Shown: positions 17,430 to 26,596, numbered from the stretch's first letter. The stretch is DNA of 64,000 nucleotides from CALUOB01 sp944322305 (GCA_963931605.1 OZ007031.1:62001-126000), one strand, 5' to 3'. Numbers and translations: made by a program. The notes: generated from the sequence alone by a model not told the origin.

Positions 17430-19142
17430 ATGTACAGCATGTTCGAGGGTGTTAACGCATCGGAGGGCATCGGCATCGGCAAGGCGGTTCTCGCCGTGGA
17501 GCCCGATCTGAGCTTTGAGCCCTACAAGGTCGAGGACTCGGCCGCCGAGAAGGCCCGCTACCAGCAGGCGCTCGACGTCTTCTGCGAGAAGACCGCCCAG
17601 CAGGCCGAGCGCATGAAGGTCACCGTCGGTGAGAACGAGGCCGAGATCATGAGCGGCCACATCATGCTCGCCCAGGATCCGGGCATGACCGACGCCATCA
17701 ACGCCGCCATCGACGGTGGCACCTGCGCTGAGCAGGCGCTCGTTGAGACGAGCACCATGTTCGAGAACATGTTCCTGAGCATGGACGACGAGATGTTCCA
17801 GCAGCGCGCTTCCGACATCGCCGACATCCGCACCGGCATCCTGGCCGAGCTGCTCGGCAAGCAGGTCGTTGACCTGTCGGTTCTGCCTGCGGGCTCCATC
17901 ATCGTGGTGCACGACCTGACCCCGTCCATGACCGCCACCATCGACAAGGAGAACGTGGCTGGCATCGTGACCGAGGTTGGCGGCCGCACCTCCCACTCCG
18001 CCATCATCGCCCGCGCGCTCGAGATCCCCGCGGTGCTCTCCGTCCCCAACGCCTGCGGCGCCCTGCACAACGGCATCACCGTTATCGTCGACGGCACCAA
18101 CGGTCATGTGATCAGCGATCCGGACGACGACATGCTCGCCGACTACGAGCAGCGCGCCAGCGCCTTCGCCGAGGAGAAGCACGCCCTCGAGGCGTACCGC
18201 GGCAAGCCCACCGTCACCGCCGACGGCGACAAGAAGACGCTCGCCTGCAACATCGGCAACCCCGACGACGCCAAGACCGCTGTGGACCACGACTGCGAGG
18301 CCATCGGCCTTTTCCGCTCCGAGTTCCTGTTCATGGACGCCAAGGAGCTCCCCTCCGAGGACGAGCAGTTCGAGGCGTATCGCAAGGTCGCCGTCACCCT
18401 CAAGGGCGCCCCGGTGATCATCCGCACGCTCGACGTGGGTGGCGACAAGGAGATCCCGTACATGAACCTCCAGAAGGAGGAGAACCCGTTCATGGGTTAC
18501 CGCGCGGTGCGTTACTGCCTGGACAACCCGGATGAGTACAAGGTGCAGCTGCGCGCCCTGCTGCGCGCCAGCGCGTTCGGCGACATCAAGATCATGGTGC
18601 CGCTCGTCACCTGCGTCGAGGAGCTGCGCCAGGTCAAGGAGCTCGTCGAGCAGTGCAAGGCCGAGCTCCACGAAGAGGGTTACAAGTTCAACGAGGACAT
18701 CGAGGTCGGCATCATGATGGAGACGGCCGCCGCCGCCAACATCGCCGACATCCTTGCCAAGGAGGCCGCGTTCTTCTCGATCGGCACCAACGACCTCACC
18801 GGCTACACCATGGCCTCCGACCGCGGCAACGACAAGGTGGCCTACCTCTACAGCTGGTACTACCCGGCGGTGCTGCGCGCCATCAAGAACATCATCGTGA
18901 GCGGCGTGAAAGAGGGCATCATGGTTGGCATGTGCGGCGAGGCCGCGGCCGATCCGCTGCTCACCCCGCTGCTCATCTCCTGGGGTATGGAGGAGTTCTC
19001 GGTCTCTGCGCCGAGTGTCCTCAAGACCCGCAAGGCCATCTCCCAGTGGACCAAGGCCGACGCCGACGCGCTCGAGGCCAAGGTCATGCAGCTTTCCACG
19101 GCCGAGGAGGTCAAGGCTGCGCTCGAGGAGGCTGCGCGCTAA
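17430..19142 (+). CDS. ptsI: PTS Enzyme I (phosphoenolpyruvate-protein phosphotransferase)
   Basis: Starts the PTS relay by taking phosphate from PEP and passing it to HPr. The 570-residue length matches the family. The phosphorylated histidine is H189 in GGRTSHSAIIAR. The PEP-binding barrel shows GLFRSEFLFM, IRTLDVGGDKE and the C-terminal VGMCGEAAADP with the catalytic Cys. The ATG at 17430 follows AAAGGA; the frame is open further upstream, but that stretch covers the ptsH-ptsI hairpins. Confidence 0.96.
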   Translation: MYSMFEGVNASEGIGIGKAVLAVEPDLSFEPYKVEDSAAEKARYQQALDVFCEKTAQQAERMKVTVGENEAEIMSGHIMLAQDPGMTDAINAAIDGGTCAEQALVETSTMFENMFLSMDDEMFQQRASDIADIRTGILAELLGKQVVDLSVLPAGSIIVVHDLTPSMTATIDKENVAGIVTEVGGRTSHSAIIARALEIPAVLSVPNACGALHNGITVIVDGTNGHVISDPDDDMLADYEQRASAFAEEKHALEAYRGKPTVTADGDKKTLACNIGNPDDAKTAVDHDCEAIGLFRSEFLFMDAKELPSEDEQFEAYRKVAVTLKGAPVIIRTLDVGGDKEIPYMNLQKEENPFMGYRAVRYCLDNPDEYKVQLRALLRASAFGDIKIMVPLVTCVEELRQVKELVEQCKAELHEEGYKFNEDIEVGIMMETAAAANIADILAKEAAFFSIGTNDLTGYTMASDRGNDKVAYLYSWYYPAVLRAIKNIIVSGVKEGIMVGMCGEAAADPLLTPLLISWGMEEFSVSAPSVLKTRKAISQWTKADADALEAKVMQLSTAEEVKAALEEAAR

Positions 19143-19199
19143 GGGTTTCACCCACAGGCGCTGCGCGTGCCTTGACGGCATGACGTAGACGTCTGCACG

Positions 19200-19232
19200 G
19201 CGGCCGGGCCCGCGTGGGCCCGGCCGCTTTTC
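19200..19232 (+). terminator. Strong terminator after ptsI
   Basis: A perfect 12-bp GC stem (19200-19211 with 19216-19227), GCGT loop, then TTTTCT. Confidence 0.9.
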
Positions 19233-19249
19233 TGTTCTTTACAACCCCT

Positions 19250-19278
19250 TTGCAAACATATGGTTAAATCAGCATATT
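19250..19278 (+). promoter_or_regulatory. Promoter of the TetR-family gene, with possible operator
   Basis: TTGCAA (19250-19255), a 17-bp spacer and CATATT (19273-19278). The inverted repeat ATATG-N10-CATAT (19258-19277) fills the spacer and could be an autoregulatory operator. Confidence 0.45.
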
Positions 19279-19385
19279 GTAGGGAGCATGTGGGTGTAGC
19301 ATAGTTGCAATATCCTGAACGGCGGATATGCGCGTGGGCAGTCTCGCCCGCGTTTCTCGCCGCCCTGCGAGGGTTGGTTGGTAGT

Positions 19386-20045
19386 ATGGCGGCAACAGAG
19401 CCCCAAAAGCACGAGGAACCGCGGCACCGCGACAAGCGGGTCGCAAAAACACGTCTGGCAATCACGACGGCGTTTTGGGAGCTCTTGGCTGAGCATGAGC
19501 TGGCGCGCGTCACTATCAGCGGCATCGCGCGATGCGCCGGCATAGACCGCAAGACGTTTTACCTGCATTACCGCTCGGTTGACGACCTGGTGGCCGCCCT
19601 TGTCGACGAGCTGGTGGGCGCCATGTACGACGAGTACGAGAGGCGTCCCGGGTACCACCGCGTCGAGGCGCTTGCGGGTCGGGAGCTTGCGCCGGCCGAG
19701 CTGGCGTTCGAGGTGCGGACGTTCTACGAGGCGGTCGCCTCGGTGATCGAGCGAACCGACGCGCACTGCCGGTTGCTGGTGCGCCGCGTGCCCCCTGCCA
19801 CTCTGTACGCGCGCCTGTACGAGGCGGTTACGGAAGAGATCCAAGTGCGCGGGCCGCTGTCCCTGCTTGAGCTTGAGGAGCGCGATCTGCGCGCGGCGAC
19901 GTCGTACGTGCTGGGCGGTGCTCTGTCCCTGTTCGCCCCGTGGCTGTACGGCGAGACGTCGCTGTCGCTCCGGACGTTGGCCCAGCAGGTGGCAGAGCTC
20001 ACGTCTGAGGGGGTTGCGGGCCTGGCCAAGCGCGGCCGGCGGTAG
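19386..20045 (+). CDS. TetR/AcrR-family transcriptional regulator
   Basis: A 219-residue regulator. The N-terminal TetR helix-turn-helix is clear: KTRLAITTAFWELLAEHELARVTISGIARCAGIDRKTFYLHYRSVDDLVAALV (about residues 19-72). The C-terminal ligand domain has no recognisable specificity. I choose the ATG at 19386 with a GAGGG site upstream; the frame is open to 19305 but that region carries the leader. It stands just before the molybdenum genes, in the same direction; a regulatory link to them is only a guess. Confidence 0.8.
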   Translation: MAATEPQKHEEPRHRDKRVAKTRLAITTAFWELLAEHELARVTISGIARCAGIDRKTFYLHYRSVDDLVAALVDELVGAMYDEYERRPGYHRVEALAGRELAPAELAFEVRTFYEAVASVIERTDAHCRLLVRRVPPATLYARLYEAVTEEIQVRGPLSLLELEERDLRAATSYVLGGALSLFAPWLYGETSLSLRTLAQQVAELTSEGVAGLAKRGRR

Positions 20046-20162
20046 GGGCGGGCCAGGTCTGCGCCTGTGCGACGGGCCCTGCGGGATTTCTTCTCATAGC
20101 AGAATAAAGGCGTTGCCGATATACTTGAGCTACCGAACACAGCGGCAACGAGTGGGGGATCC

Positions 20163-21422
20163 ATGGCCGAGAACATGATTAGTGTAGAGGATGCGCAGGA
20201 GATCATTTTGGCGCATGTGCGCCAGGCACCGTGCGAGGAGGTGCCGCTTGCCGAGGCGTGCGGGCGTCCGCTGGCGGCCGGCGTGGTGAGCGACATCGAC
20301 TTGGCGCCGTTCGCTCACAGCGCGATGGACGGCTTTGCGGTGCGTGCGGCCGACCTTGCGGAAGCTTCCGCCGACACCCCGGTAGAGCTTGACGTGGTGG
20401 GGCACGAGGCTGCCGGGGCGGTGTTTGCGCAAGAGGTGAGGCCCGGCCAGGCGCTGCGCATCATGACGGGCGCGCCCGTGCCGGCCGGCGCTGACGCCGT
20501 GGTGAAGTACGAGGTCGTGGGCGTTGTCGCGGGCGACGGCTCAGACGGCTCGCGCGTGAGCTTCACGGCGCCCGCCCAGGTGGGCGAGAACATCCGCACC
20601 GCCGGTCTCGAGGCAAAGGCGGGGGCGGAGGTTCTCAAGGCCGGCGAGGTGCTCACCGCCGCAGGCTGCGGCTTGGCCGCGTCGGCTGGCGCCGAGCGCG
20701 TAGTGGTGCGCCGCCGCCCGCACGTGGGCGTGATCTCGCTCGGCAGCGAGCTGGTGGCGCCAGGTGCGGTGCCTGAGCGCGGCATGATCCGCGACGCGAA
20801 CTCCTCGGCGCTCATGGCCGCCGCGCTGGAAGCCGGCGCGCAGCCGCGCTTTGTCGGTATGGCCCCCGACGACCCGGGCAAGATCCGCGCGCTTATCCTC
20901 AAGGCGGCTGAGACCTGCGATTTCGTGGTGACGAGCGGCGGCGCCTCGGCGGGCGACTACGACTACGTGACCGCGCTGGCGGCCGAGGAGGGCGAGGTCT
21001 TCTTCGATCGCGTGGCCATGCGCCCGGGCAAGTCGCAGACCTTCGGGCTTGTTCGCGGCGTGCCCTTCGTAGGCCTTGCTGGCAACCCGGCGGCGGCTTC
21101 GGTGGGCTTCGAGATACTGGTGCGCCCGGCGCTGCGCCAGATGATGGGCTTCACCGAGCTTGCCCGCCCGGTGCAGACGGCCCGTTTGGCAACCGACCAG
21201 CGCAAGAAGCAGCCGCGCCGCTATTACCTGCGCGGACGCGTCGAGCGCAACGAGGCGGGCGAGCTTGTCGCCACGCCGGCCAAAAGCCAGAACTCGGGGC
21301 TCTTCGGGACGCTGCACCACGCCAACTGCCTGGTGGTGATCCCTGAGGACGCGCCCGGCGCCCATGCAGGCGATACGGTCGCGTGCGTGCGCATCGACCT
21401 GCCCGAGGGCTCGGTGCTGTAA
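20163..21422 (+). CDS. moeA: Molybdopterin molybdenumtransferase MoeA
   Basis: Inserts molybdate into adenylylated molybdopterin to finish the molybdenum cofactor. The 419-residue protein has the MoeA hallmarks: PFAHSAMDGFAVR near the N-terminus, LRIMTGAPVPAGADAVV, VISLGSELV and the TSGGASAGDYDYV plus AMRPGK substrate-binding region in the MogA-like domain. It begins the molybdenum block, with mogA/moaB 53 nt downstream. Confidence 0.94.
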   Translation: MAENMISVEDAQEIILAHVRQAPCEEVPLAEACGRPLAAGVVSDIDLAPFAHSAMDGFAVRAADLAEASADTPVELDVVGHEAAGAVFAQEVRPGQALRIMTGAPVPAGADAVVKYEVVGVVAGDGSDGSRVSFTAPAQVGENIRTAGLEAKAGAEVLKAGEVLTAAGCGLAASAGAERVVVRRRPHVGVISLGSELVAPGAVPERGMIRDANSSALMAAALEAGAQPRFVGMAPDDPGKIRALILKAAETCDFVVTSGGASAGDYDYVTALAAEEGEVFFDRVAMRPGKSQTFGLVRGVPFVGLAGNPAAASVGFEILVRPALRQMMGFTELARPVQTARLATDQRKKQPRRYYLRGRVERNEAGELVATPAKSQNSGLFGTLHHANCLVVIPEDAPGAHAGDTVACVRIDLPEGSVL

Positions 21423-21475
21423 CGGAGGCTGCGTGGCCCGGGCGGCGCACTGCCCGGGTGGAAGGGGAGAGGCAC

Positions 21476-21949
21476 ATGGACGTGAAGATCGCGGTTGTCA
21501 CCTGCTCGGACACGCGTTCAATGGCCGAGGACACTGCCGGGGCGGCGCTCGAGGCGCTGATCGCCCAGGCGGGGTGGACGTGTGTGAGCCACGTGGTGGT
21601 GCATGACGAGGTGGACGAGATCGCGGACGCCATCGTGCGCGCGGCCGACGAGGAAGCCGCCGACGTGGTGGTGACCTGCGGCGGCACGGGGCTTTCGCTG
21701 CGCGACGTGACGCCCGAGGCCACGATGCGGGTGTGCGACCGCAACGTGGCCGGCATTGCCGAGGCCATGCGCGCGTACTCTATGACCAAGACGCGGCGCG
21801 CGATGCTGTCGCGCGCGCTGTGCATGCAGCGCGGGCGCACGCTCGTGGTGAACTTCCCCGGCTCGCGCAAAGCTGCGATCGAGAGCTGGGAGGGCGTAGC
21901 CGACCAGTTCGAGCACGCGGTGGGGATGATGGCTGGCCTCGGGCACTAG
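21476..21949 (+). CDS. Molybdopterin adenylyltransferase MogA/MoaB
   Basis: A 157-residue MoCF-fold protein that adenylylates molybdopterin before the MoeA step. Signatures are VVTCSDTRSMAEDTAG, the CGGTGLSLRDVTPEATMRV motif and the VNFPGSRKAA loop. MogA and MoaB cannot be told apart by eye. The start at ATG 21476 follows AAGGGGAGAGG. Confidence 0.88.
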   Translation: MDVKIAVVTCSDTRSMAEDTAGAALEALIAQAGWTCVSHVVVHDEVDEIADAIVRAADEEAADVVVTCGGTGLSLRDVTPEATMRVCDRNVAGIAEAMRAYSMTKTRRAMLSRALCMQRGRTLVVNFPGSRKAAIESWEGVADQFEHAVGMMAGLGH

Positions 21950-21980
21950 GTCGCACTACGGTAGAAACATCCTCGCTGGT

Positions 21981-22025
21981 TGTGCCAAATGAGGCCGGGC
22001 CTTATTTGGCACATTTCGTCTTACG
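21981..22025. repeat. Dispersed palindromic element, copy C
   Basis: Same design as copy A (38 of 43 aligned bases identical, including the TTTCGTCTTAC tail). The arms TGTGCCAAAT and ATTTGGCACA keep their pairing through a matched change in both arms. Confidence 0.75.
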
Positions 22026-22061
22026 GACAGGGTGCCAGGGTGGACAGGTTCGTCCAACGCG

Positions 22062-22187
22062 AAAATGGATGTCGTTTTGGCGGGGTGCTTCGAGTAGGGG
22101 CTCCTCATCTCACAAAGAAACCCCAGGTAGATGACATGGCATCGAGCCGTTCTACTTGGAGTTCGCGTGCAAAACGACATCCATTTT
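22062..22187. repeat. 17-bp perfect inverted repeat around a 92-bp core
   Basis: AAAATGGATGTCGTTTT at 22062-22078 is repeated as its exact reverse complement at 22171-22187. The core shows no open frame or strong structure. Confidence 0.85.
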
Positions 22188-22210
22188 TCATACACCGAGT
22201 TTTTGCGCTC

Positions 22211-22256
22211 TGTGCCACAATACGTCCGGGCTGATTTGGCGCATTTCGCAAGACGG
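22211..22256. repeat. Dispersed palindromic element, diverged copy D
   Basis: The right arm GATTTGGCGCATTTCG and the GCAAGAC tail match copy B1; the left arm TGTGCCACAATACG has diverged. Confidence 0.6.
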
Positions 22257-22322
22257 AATGGGGTAGTCAGCTCCTAAAACCATTCGGGGATAAGTATATT
22301 CTCAAGCAAGTATAAAAGGTGC

Positions 22323-22328
22323 TATGAT
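22323..22328 (+). promoter_or_regulatory. Possible -10 box of modA
   Basis: TATGAT, with TTCTCA (22299-22304) 18 bp upstream as a poor -35 candidate. Confidence 0.35.
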
Positions 22329-22397
22329 CCTTTCGTCTGAAGGCGGCCTCGGAGCGTGTGACGGTGCGCCACCGTATACCAAAGGGAGGAACCGGCA

Positions 22398-23267
22398 ATG
22401 CACAAGGTAATTTCTCGTCGCGCCCTGGGAGCGCTGGCGTCGGCGGCAATGCTCGCGGGCGTGCTCGGCGGGTGCAGCACCCAGGCGACAACCACGGGTG
22501 CGGAGGGCTCTGCGCCCGCGGACGGCTCGGCGGCTGCCAACGCGGTTGAGCTGCAGATCTTCGCGGCAAACTCGCTTGAGAAGGCCATGCCCGAAGTGGA
22601 GAAGCTCTACACCGAGCGCACCGGCGTGACGTTTGCCGACACGCAGTACAAGGGCTCCGGTGACTTGGTCGAGCAGATGCGCGGCGGGGCGTCGGTCGAC
22701 ATCCTCATCACCGCCTCTTCCGGCACGATGGACGACGCCGCAGAGGCCGACCTGGTAGACGAGGCCACGCGCCAGGACATGTTCGTGAACGATCTGGTGG
22801 TGGTGCGCGCCGCAGGCTCCGACATCCAGGTCAACGCGCTTGAGGACGTGGCGGCCGTAGACGGCAACATCGCCATCGGCGAGCCCGGTGCGGTGCCGGC
22901 TGGCAAGTACGCCAACCAGGCGCTTGCGAGCGTGGGGCTTTACACCAACCCCGAGGGCGAGGACGGCGCGTACGCCGACTCCATCGCCTCCAAGGTGGTT
23001 GAGGCCGACAAGGTGGGTACCGCCGCCCAGTACGTTGCCACCGGCGACTGCGCCATCGGCTTCGTCTACACCTCCGACGTGTACCGCTACGACGGCATCG
23101 AGGTGGCCTACACCTGCCCGGACGACTCGCACAAGCCCATCGTGTACCCCGGCGCGGTAGCCGCAAGCTCTAAGAACGCCGAGGCCGCGGCTGATTTCCT
23201 GGAGTTCTGCATGACCGACGAGGACGCGCTTGCCATCTGGGCCGAGTACGGCTTCGAGCTGGCGTAA
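22398..23267 (+). CDS. modA: Molybdate ABC transporter substrate-binding lipoprotein ModA
   Basis: Captures molybdate outside the membrane. A lipoprotein signal ends in LGGC at C26, followed by a flexible Ala/Ser/Gly linker. The mature protein follows the ModA pattern: IFAANSLEKAMPEVEKLYTERTG, KGSGDLVEQMRGG, the GAVPAGKYANQAL element and a C-terminal AAADFLEFCMTDEDALAIWAEYGFE. AAGGGAGGAACC precedes the ATG. ModB and ModC follow at once, completing the importer. Confidence 0.93.
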   Translation: MHKVISRRALGALASAAMLAGVLGGCSTQATTTGAEGSAPADGSAAANAVELQIFAANSLEKAMPEVEKLYTERTGVTFADTQYKGSGDLVEQMRGGASVDILITASSGTMDDAAEADLVDEATRQDMFVNDLVVVRAAGSDIQVNALEDVAAVDGNIAIGEPGAVPAGKYANQALASVGLYTNPEGEDGAYADSIASKVVEADKVGTAAQYVATGDCAIGFVYTSDVYRYDGIEVAYTCPDDSHKPIVYPGAVAASSKNAEAAADFLEFCMTDEDALAIWAEYGFELA

Positions 23268-23286
23268 GCGCGCTGCACCCAGGCGC

Positions 23287-24984
23287 ATGGAATCGACAAC
23301 GCAACATATCAGCGCGCAGGGCGGCCCCGGTACGGCTCCGGGGCCGTTGCCCGTTTGCGCGGCCGCGCTTGCGGGCGGCTTGCGCGGCGGGCGAGAAGAT
23401 CGCGCTCCCCGGCGGCCCGGCAGCGCCGCCCGTCCGTCTGCCGCCTCGCCCGCCTGCTTGCTTGCGGCGCGGTTTGCGCTGGCTGTTCTTGCCGTGGCCT
23501 GCCTCTGCATGCTCGCGGCTCCGCGCGCTGCGTGGGCTCAGGAGGCCGCCGAGGCTGAAGAGGGCTCGGCTGTGGCGGAGTGCGCCGCGTTTGGCGTCAG
23601 CGGCTTCACGCGCTACAACACCGGGGCCGCCCGCTTGGTCGACGGCGAGGACGTGGGGTACCGCTACCCGCTGCCCGAGGACTGCACGCTCGTGCTGGTG
23701 AACACGGACGAGGGCGTGTACGTGCACGTGGACGAGACGGCGGCTGCGCGCGCGGGCTTTGCGCCAGATGACGCAGGGGACTTCGAAGCGCTGCGGGTAA
23801 TCCTTGAGCAGCTTGACGAGGAGGCCTCCAAGGGCGGCGCGCTTCTCGCCGACGATCCGGGCACGAGCTGGACCGTCACCACCGGTGACGAGGTCGAAGT
23901 GGGCGCGGTGCGCGTCCGCTTTGCCGTTGAGGCCGGCGGCCGCCGCTACTGCTCGGTGGTGCCGGCGGACGTGCCGGCGGGGATGACGCCGCAGGAGGCG
24001 GCTGCCGCGCAGGGGATCGACCTCGGCGACGCGGTGCGGTGGGTGGAGGGCGGCCAGATCGTCGCGGCCCGCGAGATCGCGCGCGCCGAGGCCCCGACCG
24101 CCCCTGACCAGCTCGCCGCGTTCTTCGCCAACCTTGACCTGCGCCCCTTGTGGGTCTCGCTTAAAACAAGCGGCGTGGCGCTTGCGGCGACCTTTGCGCT
24201 GGGGCTTCTCGCCGCGTGGCGCACCATGGGCACCTCCAGCCGCCTGAAGGGGTTGCTCGACTCGGTCTTCACCATTCCCATGGTGCTGCCGCCCACGGTG
24301 TGCGGCTTTCTGCTGCTGCTGGTGTTCGGCCAGGCAACGCCTGTGGGCCGGTGGCTGATCGACCACGGCGTCGCGCTCGTGTTTACTTGGCCGGCCGCCG
24401 TGCTCTCGGCCATCGTGGTGAGCTTCCCGCTCATGTACCGCACGGCGCTCGGCGCTTTCGAGTCGCTCGACCCCCAGATGCTCGACGCGGCCCGCACGCT
24501 CGGATGGAGCGAGGGCCGCATCTTCCGCAGGCTCATGATGCCGCTCGCCTGGCCTTCCGTAGCGGCTGGCACGGTGCTGGCCTTCGCCCGCGCCATGGGC
24601 GAGTTCGGCTGCACGCTGTTTTTCGCGGGCAACTACGCCGGCGTGACGCAGACCATCCCCATCGCCATCTACTTCGAGTGGATGAGCGGCAACACCGACA
24701 TGGCGCTGTTCTGGGTGGCGGTGGTTATCGCGCTGAGCTTCGCGGTGATCCTGTTCATCAACGTCTACACCGCCCGCTCGCAGCGTTACCGCGCGCGCGG
24801 CATCACGCGCGGCGGCCGCCGCCAGGACGCCGGGGCGCCGCCGGCCGCCCAGCAGGCCACCGACACCGTCCGGCTCGATCAGGAGGCCCTCCGGGCGCTT
24901 CTCGCCCAGCCAGCGGACGGCGCGGAGGCCGCGGGGGACAAGGGTCACGCCGCGCGGCAGTCGGGCGAGAAGGGCAGGAGGTAG
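23287..24984 (+). CDS. modB: Molybdate ABC permease ModB with exported N-terminal domain
   Basis: The membrane channel of the molybdate importer, but at 565 residues it is more than twice the normal ModB length (about 225). After a basic leader and a hydrophobic signal or anchor segment (about residues 60-83, ending AAWA) there is a soluble region of some 190 residues, expected to be outside the membrane and unlike any domain I know. The standard permease begins near residue 270 (WVSLKTSGVALAATFALG) with PTVCGFLLLL and the EAA-type loop LDAARTLGWSEGRIFRRLMMPLAWP. A charged tail of about 60 residues follows. The ATG at 23287 has only a weak AGGCG site; it lies 19 nt after modA. Confidence 0.85.
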   Translation: MESTTQHISAQGGPGTAPGPLPVCAAALAGGLRGGREDRAPRRPGSAARPSAASPACLLAARFALAVLAVACLCMLAAPRAAWAQEAAEAEEGSAVAECAAFGVSGFTRYNTGAARLVDGEDVGYRYPLPEDCTLVLVNTDEGVYVHVDETAAARAGFAPDDAGDFEALRVILEQLDEEASKGGALLADDPGTSWTVTTGDEVEVGAVRVRFAVEAGGRRYCSVVPADVPAGMTPQEAAAAQGIDLGDAVRWVEGGQIVAAREIARAEAPTAPDQLAAFFANLDLRPLWVSLKTSGVALAATFALGLLAAWRTMGTSSRLKGLLDSVFTIPMVLPPTVCGFLLLLVFGQATPVGRWLIDHGVALVFTWPAAVLSAIVVSFPLMYRTALGAFESLDPQMLDAARTLGWSEGRIFRRLMMPLAWPSVAAGTVLAFARAMGEFGCTLFFAGNYAGVTQTIPIAIYFEWMSGNTDMALFWVAVVIALSFAVILFINVYTARSQRYRARGITRGGRRQDAGAPPAAQQATDTVRLDQEALRALLAQPADGAEAAGDKGHAARQSGEKGRR

Positions 24985-24988
24985 CGCC

Positions 24989-26053
24989 GTGTCGCTTTCC
25001 CTTTCCATACGCAAGCGCTTCGGCGACTTCACGCTTGACGTGGCGCTCGAGGCGGGCGAGGAGCGCGTGGCCCTGCTCGGCGCCTCGGGCTGCGGCAAGA
25101 GCTGCACGCTGCGCTGCATCGCCGGGGTGGAGACCCCCGACGAGGGGCGCATCGTGGTGAACGGCACCACCTTCTTCGACTCCGAGCGCGGTGTCAACCT
25201 CTCGCCGCAGGAGCGCAAAACCGCGCTGCTCTTCCAGAACTACCAGCTCTTCCCCAACCTCACCGTCGAGCAGAACGTGTGCGCGGGGATGAACCGGAGA
25301 CTTACGGCCGAGGAGCGCAGGCGCCAGGCGCGCGCGTTTCTCGGCATCTTCGGCATGGAGGGCTTCGCCGACCGTTATCCTGCGCGGCTCTCGGGCGGGC
25401 AGCAGCAGCGCGTGGCGCTTGCCCGCATGATCGCCGCCCGGCCGGGGATCTTCATGTTCGACGAGCCGTTCTCGGCGCTCGACTCCTACCTCAAGGGCGC
25501 GCTCGAGCAGAACCTGCTCGACGTGTTCGACGTGGTCAAGGCCACGGTGCTCTACGTGAGCCACGACATCGACGAGGCCTTCCGCTTCTGCGACCGCATC
25601 TGCGTGCTCGACGCCGGGCACGTGGCCGAGGTGGGGCCCGCCGGCCGCATCGTGAACCACCCCGCCACGCTCGCCACCTTGCGCCTCACCGGCTGCAAGA
25701 ACACCTCGCGCGCCGTGCGGGTGGACGCCCACCACGTGCGCGCGCTCGACTGGGGGATGACCTTCGCCACGCGCGAGGAGGTGCCCGCAAACGTAGCGCA
25801 CCTGGGTGTGCGGGCCAACTACATCCACCGCGACGCCCGGCACGGCGAGAACAGCTTCGCGCTCACGGTGGCGCGCACGAGCGACTCGCGCTTCGAGCGG
25901 GTGGTGCTGCTCGAGACGCCGGAGGGCAACCCGGCGCGCCGCATCCAGTGGAAGGTGAGCCGGGTGGACGTGCCCGAGGAGCGCATGCCGCACGCAGGCG
26001 AGGTTCTCACGCTGCATTTCGACGCAAGCCGCATCCACCTGGTGTGCGCGTAG
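24989..26053 (+). CDS. modC: Molybdate ABC transporter ATPase ModC
   Basis: Energises molybdate import. Walker A GASGCGKS, the Q-loop FQNYQLFPNL, the ABC signature LSGGQQQR, Walker B IFMFDEP and the switch His in YVSHD are all present in the first 200 residues. The remaining 150 residues are a regulatory extension with no clear Mop-domain signature. The start is GTG 24989, four nucleotides after the modB stop, with AGGAGG reaching back into modB, so the two are coupled. Confidence 0.9.
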   Translation: MSLSLSIRKRFGDFTLDVALEAGEERVALLGASGCGKSCTLRCIAGVETPDEGRIVVNGTTFFDSERGVNLSPQERKTALLFQNYQLFPNLTVEQNVCAGMNRRLTAEERRRQARAFLGIFGMEGFADRYPARLSGGQQQRVALARMIAARPGIFMFDEPFSALDSYLKGALEQNLLDVFDVVKATVLYVSHDIDEAFRFCDRICVLDAGHVAEVGPAGRIVNHPATLATLRLTGCKNTSRAVRVDAHHVRALDWGMTFATREEVPANVAHLGVRANYIHRDARHGENSFALTVARTSDSRFERVVLLETPEGNPARRIQWKVSRVDVPEERMPHAGEVLTLHFDASRIHLVCA

Positions 26054-26215
26054 CGCGGGGCGGCAGGGGCCGACCGGGCTTGCGGCCGCGCTCGGGTGGC
26101 CTGCGGCTGCGCCGGGGCTTGCATCGCGAGCGCAATGAAGTAGCATGGGCGTATTGTGGAGCGCGGGGCGCTGAGGCGCCAGGCGCGCAAGCCCTGTCAA
26201 GACGAGGAGAACATC

Positions 26216-26596
26216 ATGAGCAGAACCGTCGTGGCCTCTGAGAACGCCCCTGCGGCCGTGGGCCCGTATTCGGCCGGCATCTCCGCCGGCAGCACCGTGT
26301 ACCTTTCCGGCCAGCTGGGGCTCGACCCTGCCACCGGCGCGCTTGCCGAGGGCATCGAGGCGCAGGCCAAGCAGGCGCTCGCCAACATCGGCGCGCTGCT
26401 TGAGGCGGCGGGCCTGGGCTACGCCGACGTGGTGAAGACCACCGTGCTTCTCGCCGACATCAACGACTTCGCCAAGGTCAACGAGATCTACGCCACGTAT
26501 TTCGAGGAGCCCTACCCGGCGCGCAGCTGCTTTGCCGTGGCGTCGCTTCCCAAGGGCGGCCTGGTGGAGATCGAGGCCATAGCCCAGCGCGCCTAA
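26216..26596 (+). CDS. ridA: RidA-family enamine/imine deaminase
   Basis: Hydrolyses reactive 2-aminoacrylate and related imines. The protein has 126 residues, the normal length. Conserved elements are APAAVGPYSAG, the VYLSGQLGLDP strand and the C-terminal PARSCFAVASLPKGGLVEIEAIA with the catalytic Arg. GACGAGGAG stands before the ATG at 26216. Confidence 0.92.
   Translation: MSRTVVASENAPAAVGPYSAGISAGSTVYLSGQLGLDPATGALAEGIEAQAKQALANIGALLEAAGLGYADVVKTTVLLADINDFAKVNEIYATYFEEPYPARSCFAVASLPKGGLVEIEAIAQRA

Larger units (their letters stand above)
21950..22397. other. Intergenic region upstream of modA (448 bp) with nested repeats
   Basis: Holds palindromic element copies C (21981-22025) and D (22211-22256), which flank a 17-bp perfect inverted repeat (22062-22078 and 22171-22187). 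After this comes the modA leader: a possible promoter with -10 TATGAT (22323-22328) and a hairpin ACGGTG/CACCGT (about 22358-22372) just before the ribosome site. No gene is seen. Confidence 0.6.

Noticed and set aside
22062..22187. Invertible promoter flanked by the 17-bp inverted repeats
   Set aside because: The core holds no promoter-like pair, no recombinase gene is near, and the modA promoter candidate lies outside the repeat.
22320..22397. Molybdenum-cofactor riboswitch in the modA leader
   Set aside because: Position and the AAGGGAGGAACC stretch invite the idea, but only one 6-bp hairpin is visible and I cannot trace the multi-stem Moco motif. A covariance-model scan would settle it.
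22398..26053. ModABC as a general anion or sulfate importer
   Set aside because: moeA and mogA/moaB lie directly upstream and ModA motifs fit molybdate; tungstate cannot be excluded from sequence alone.
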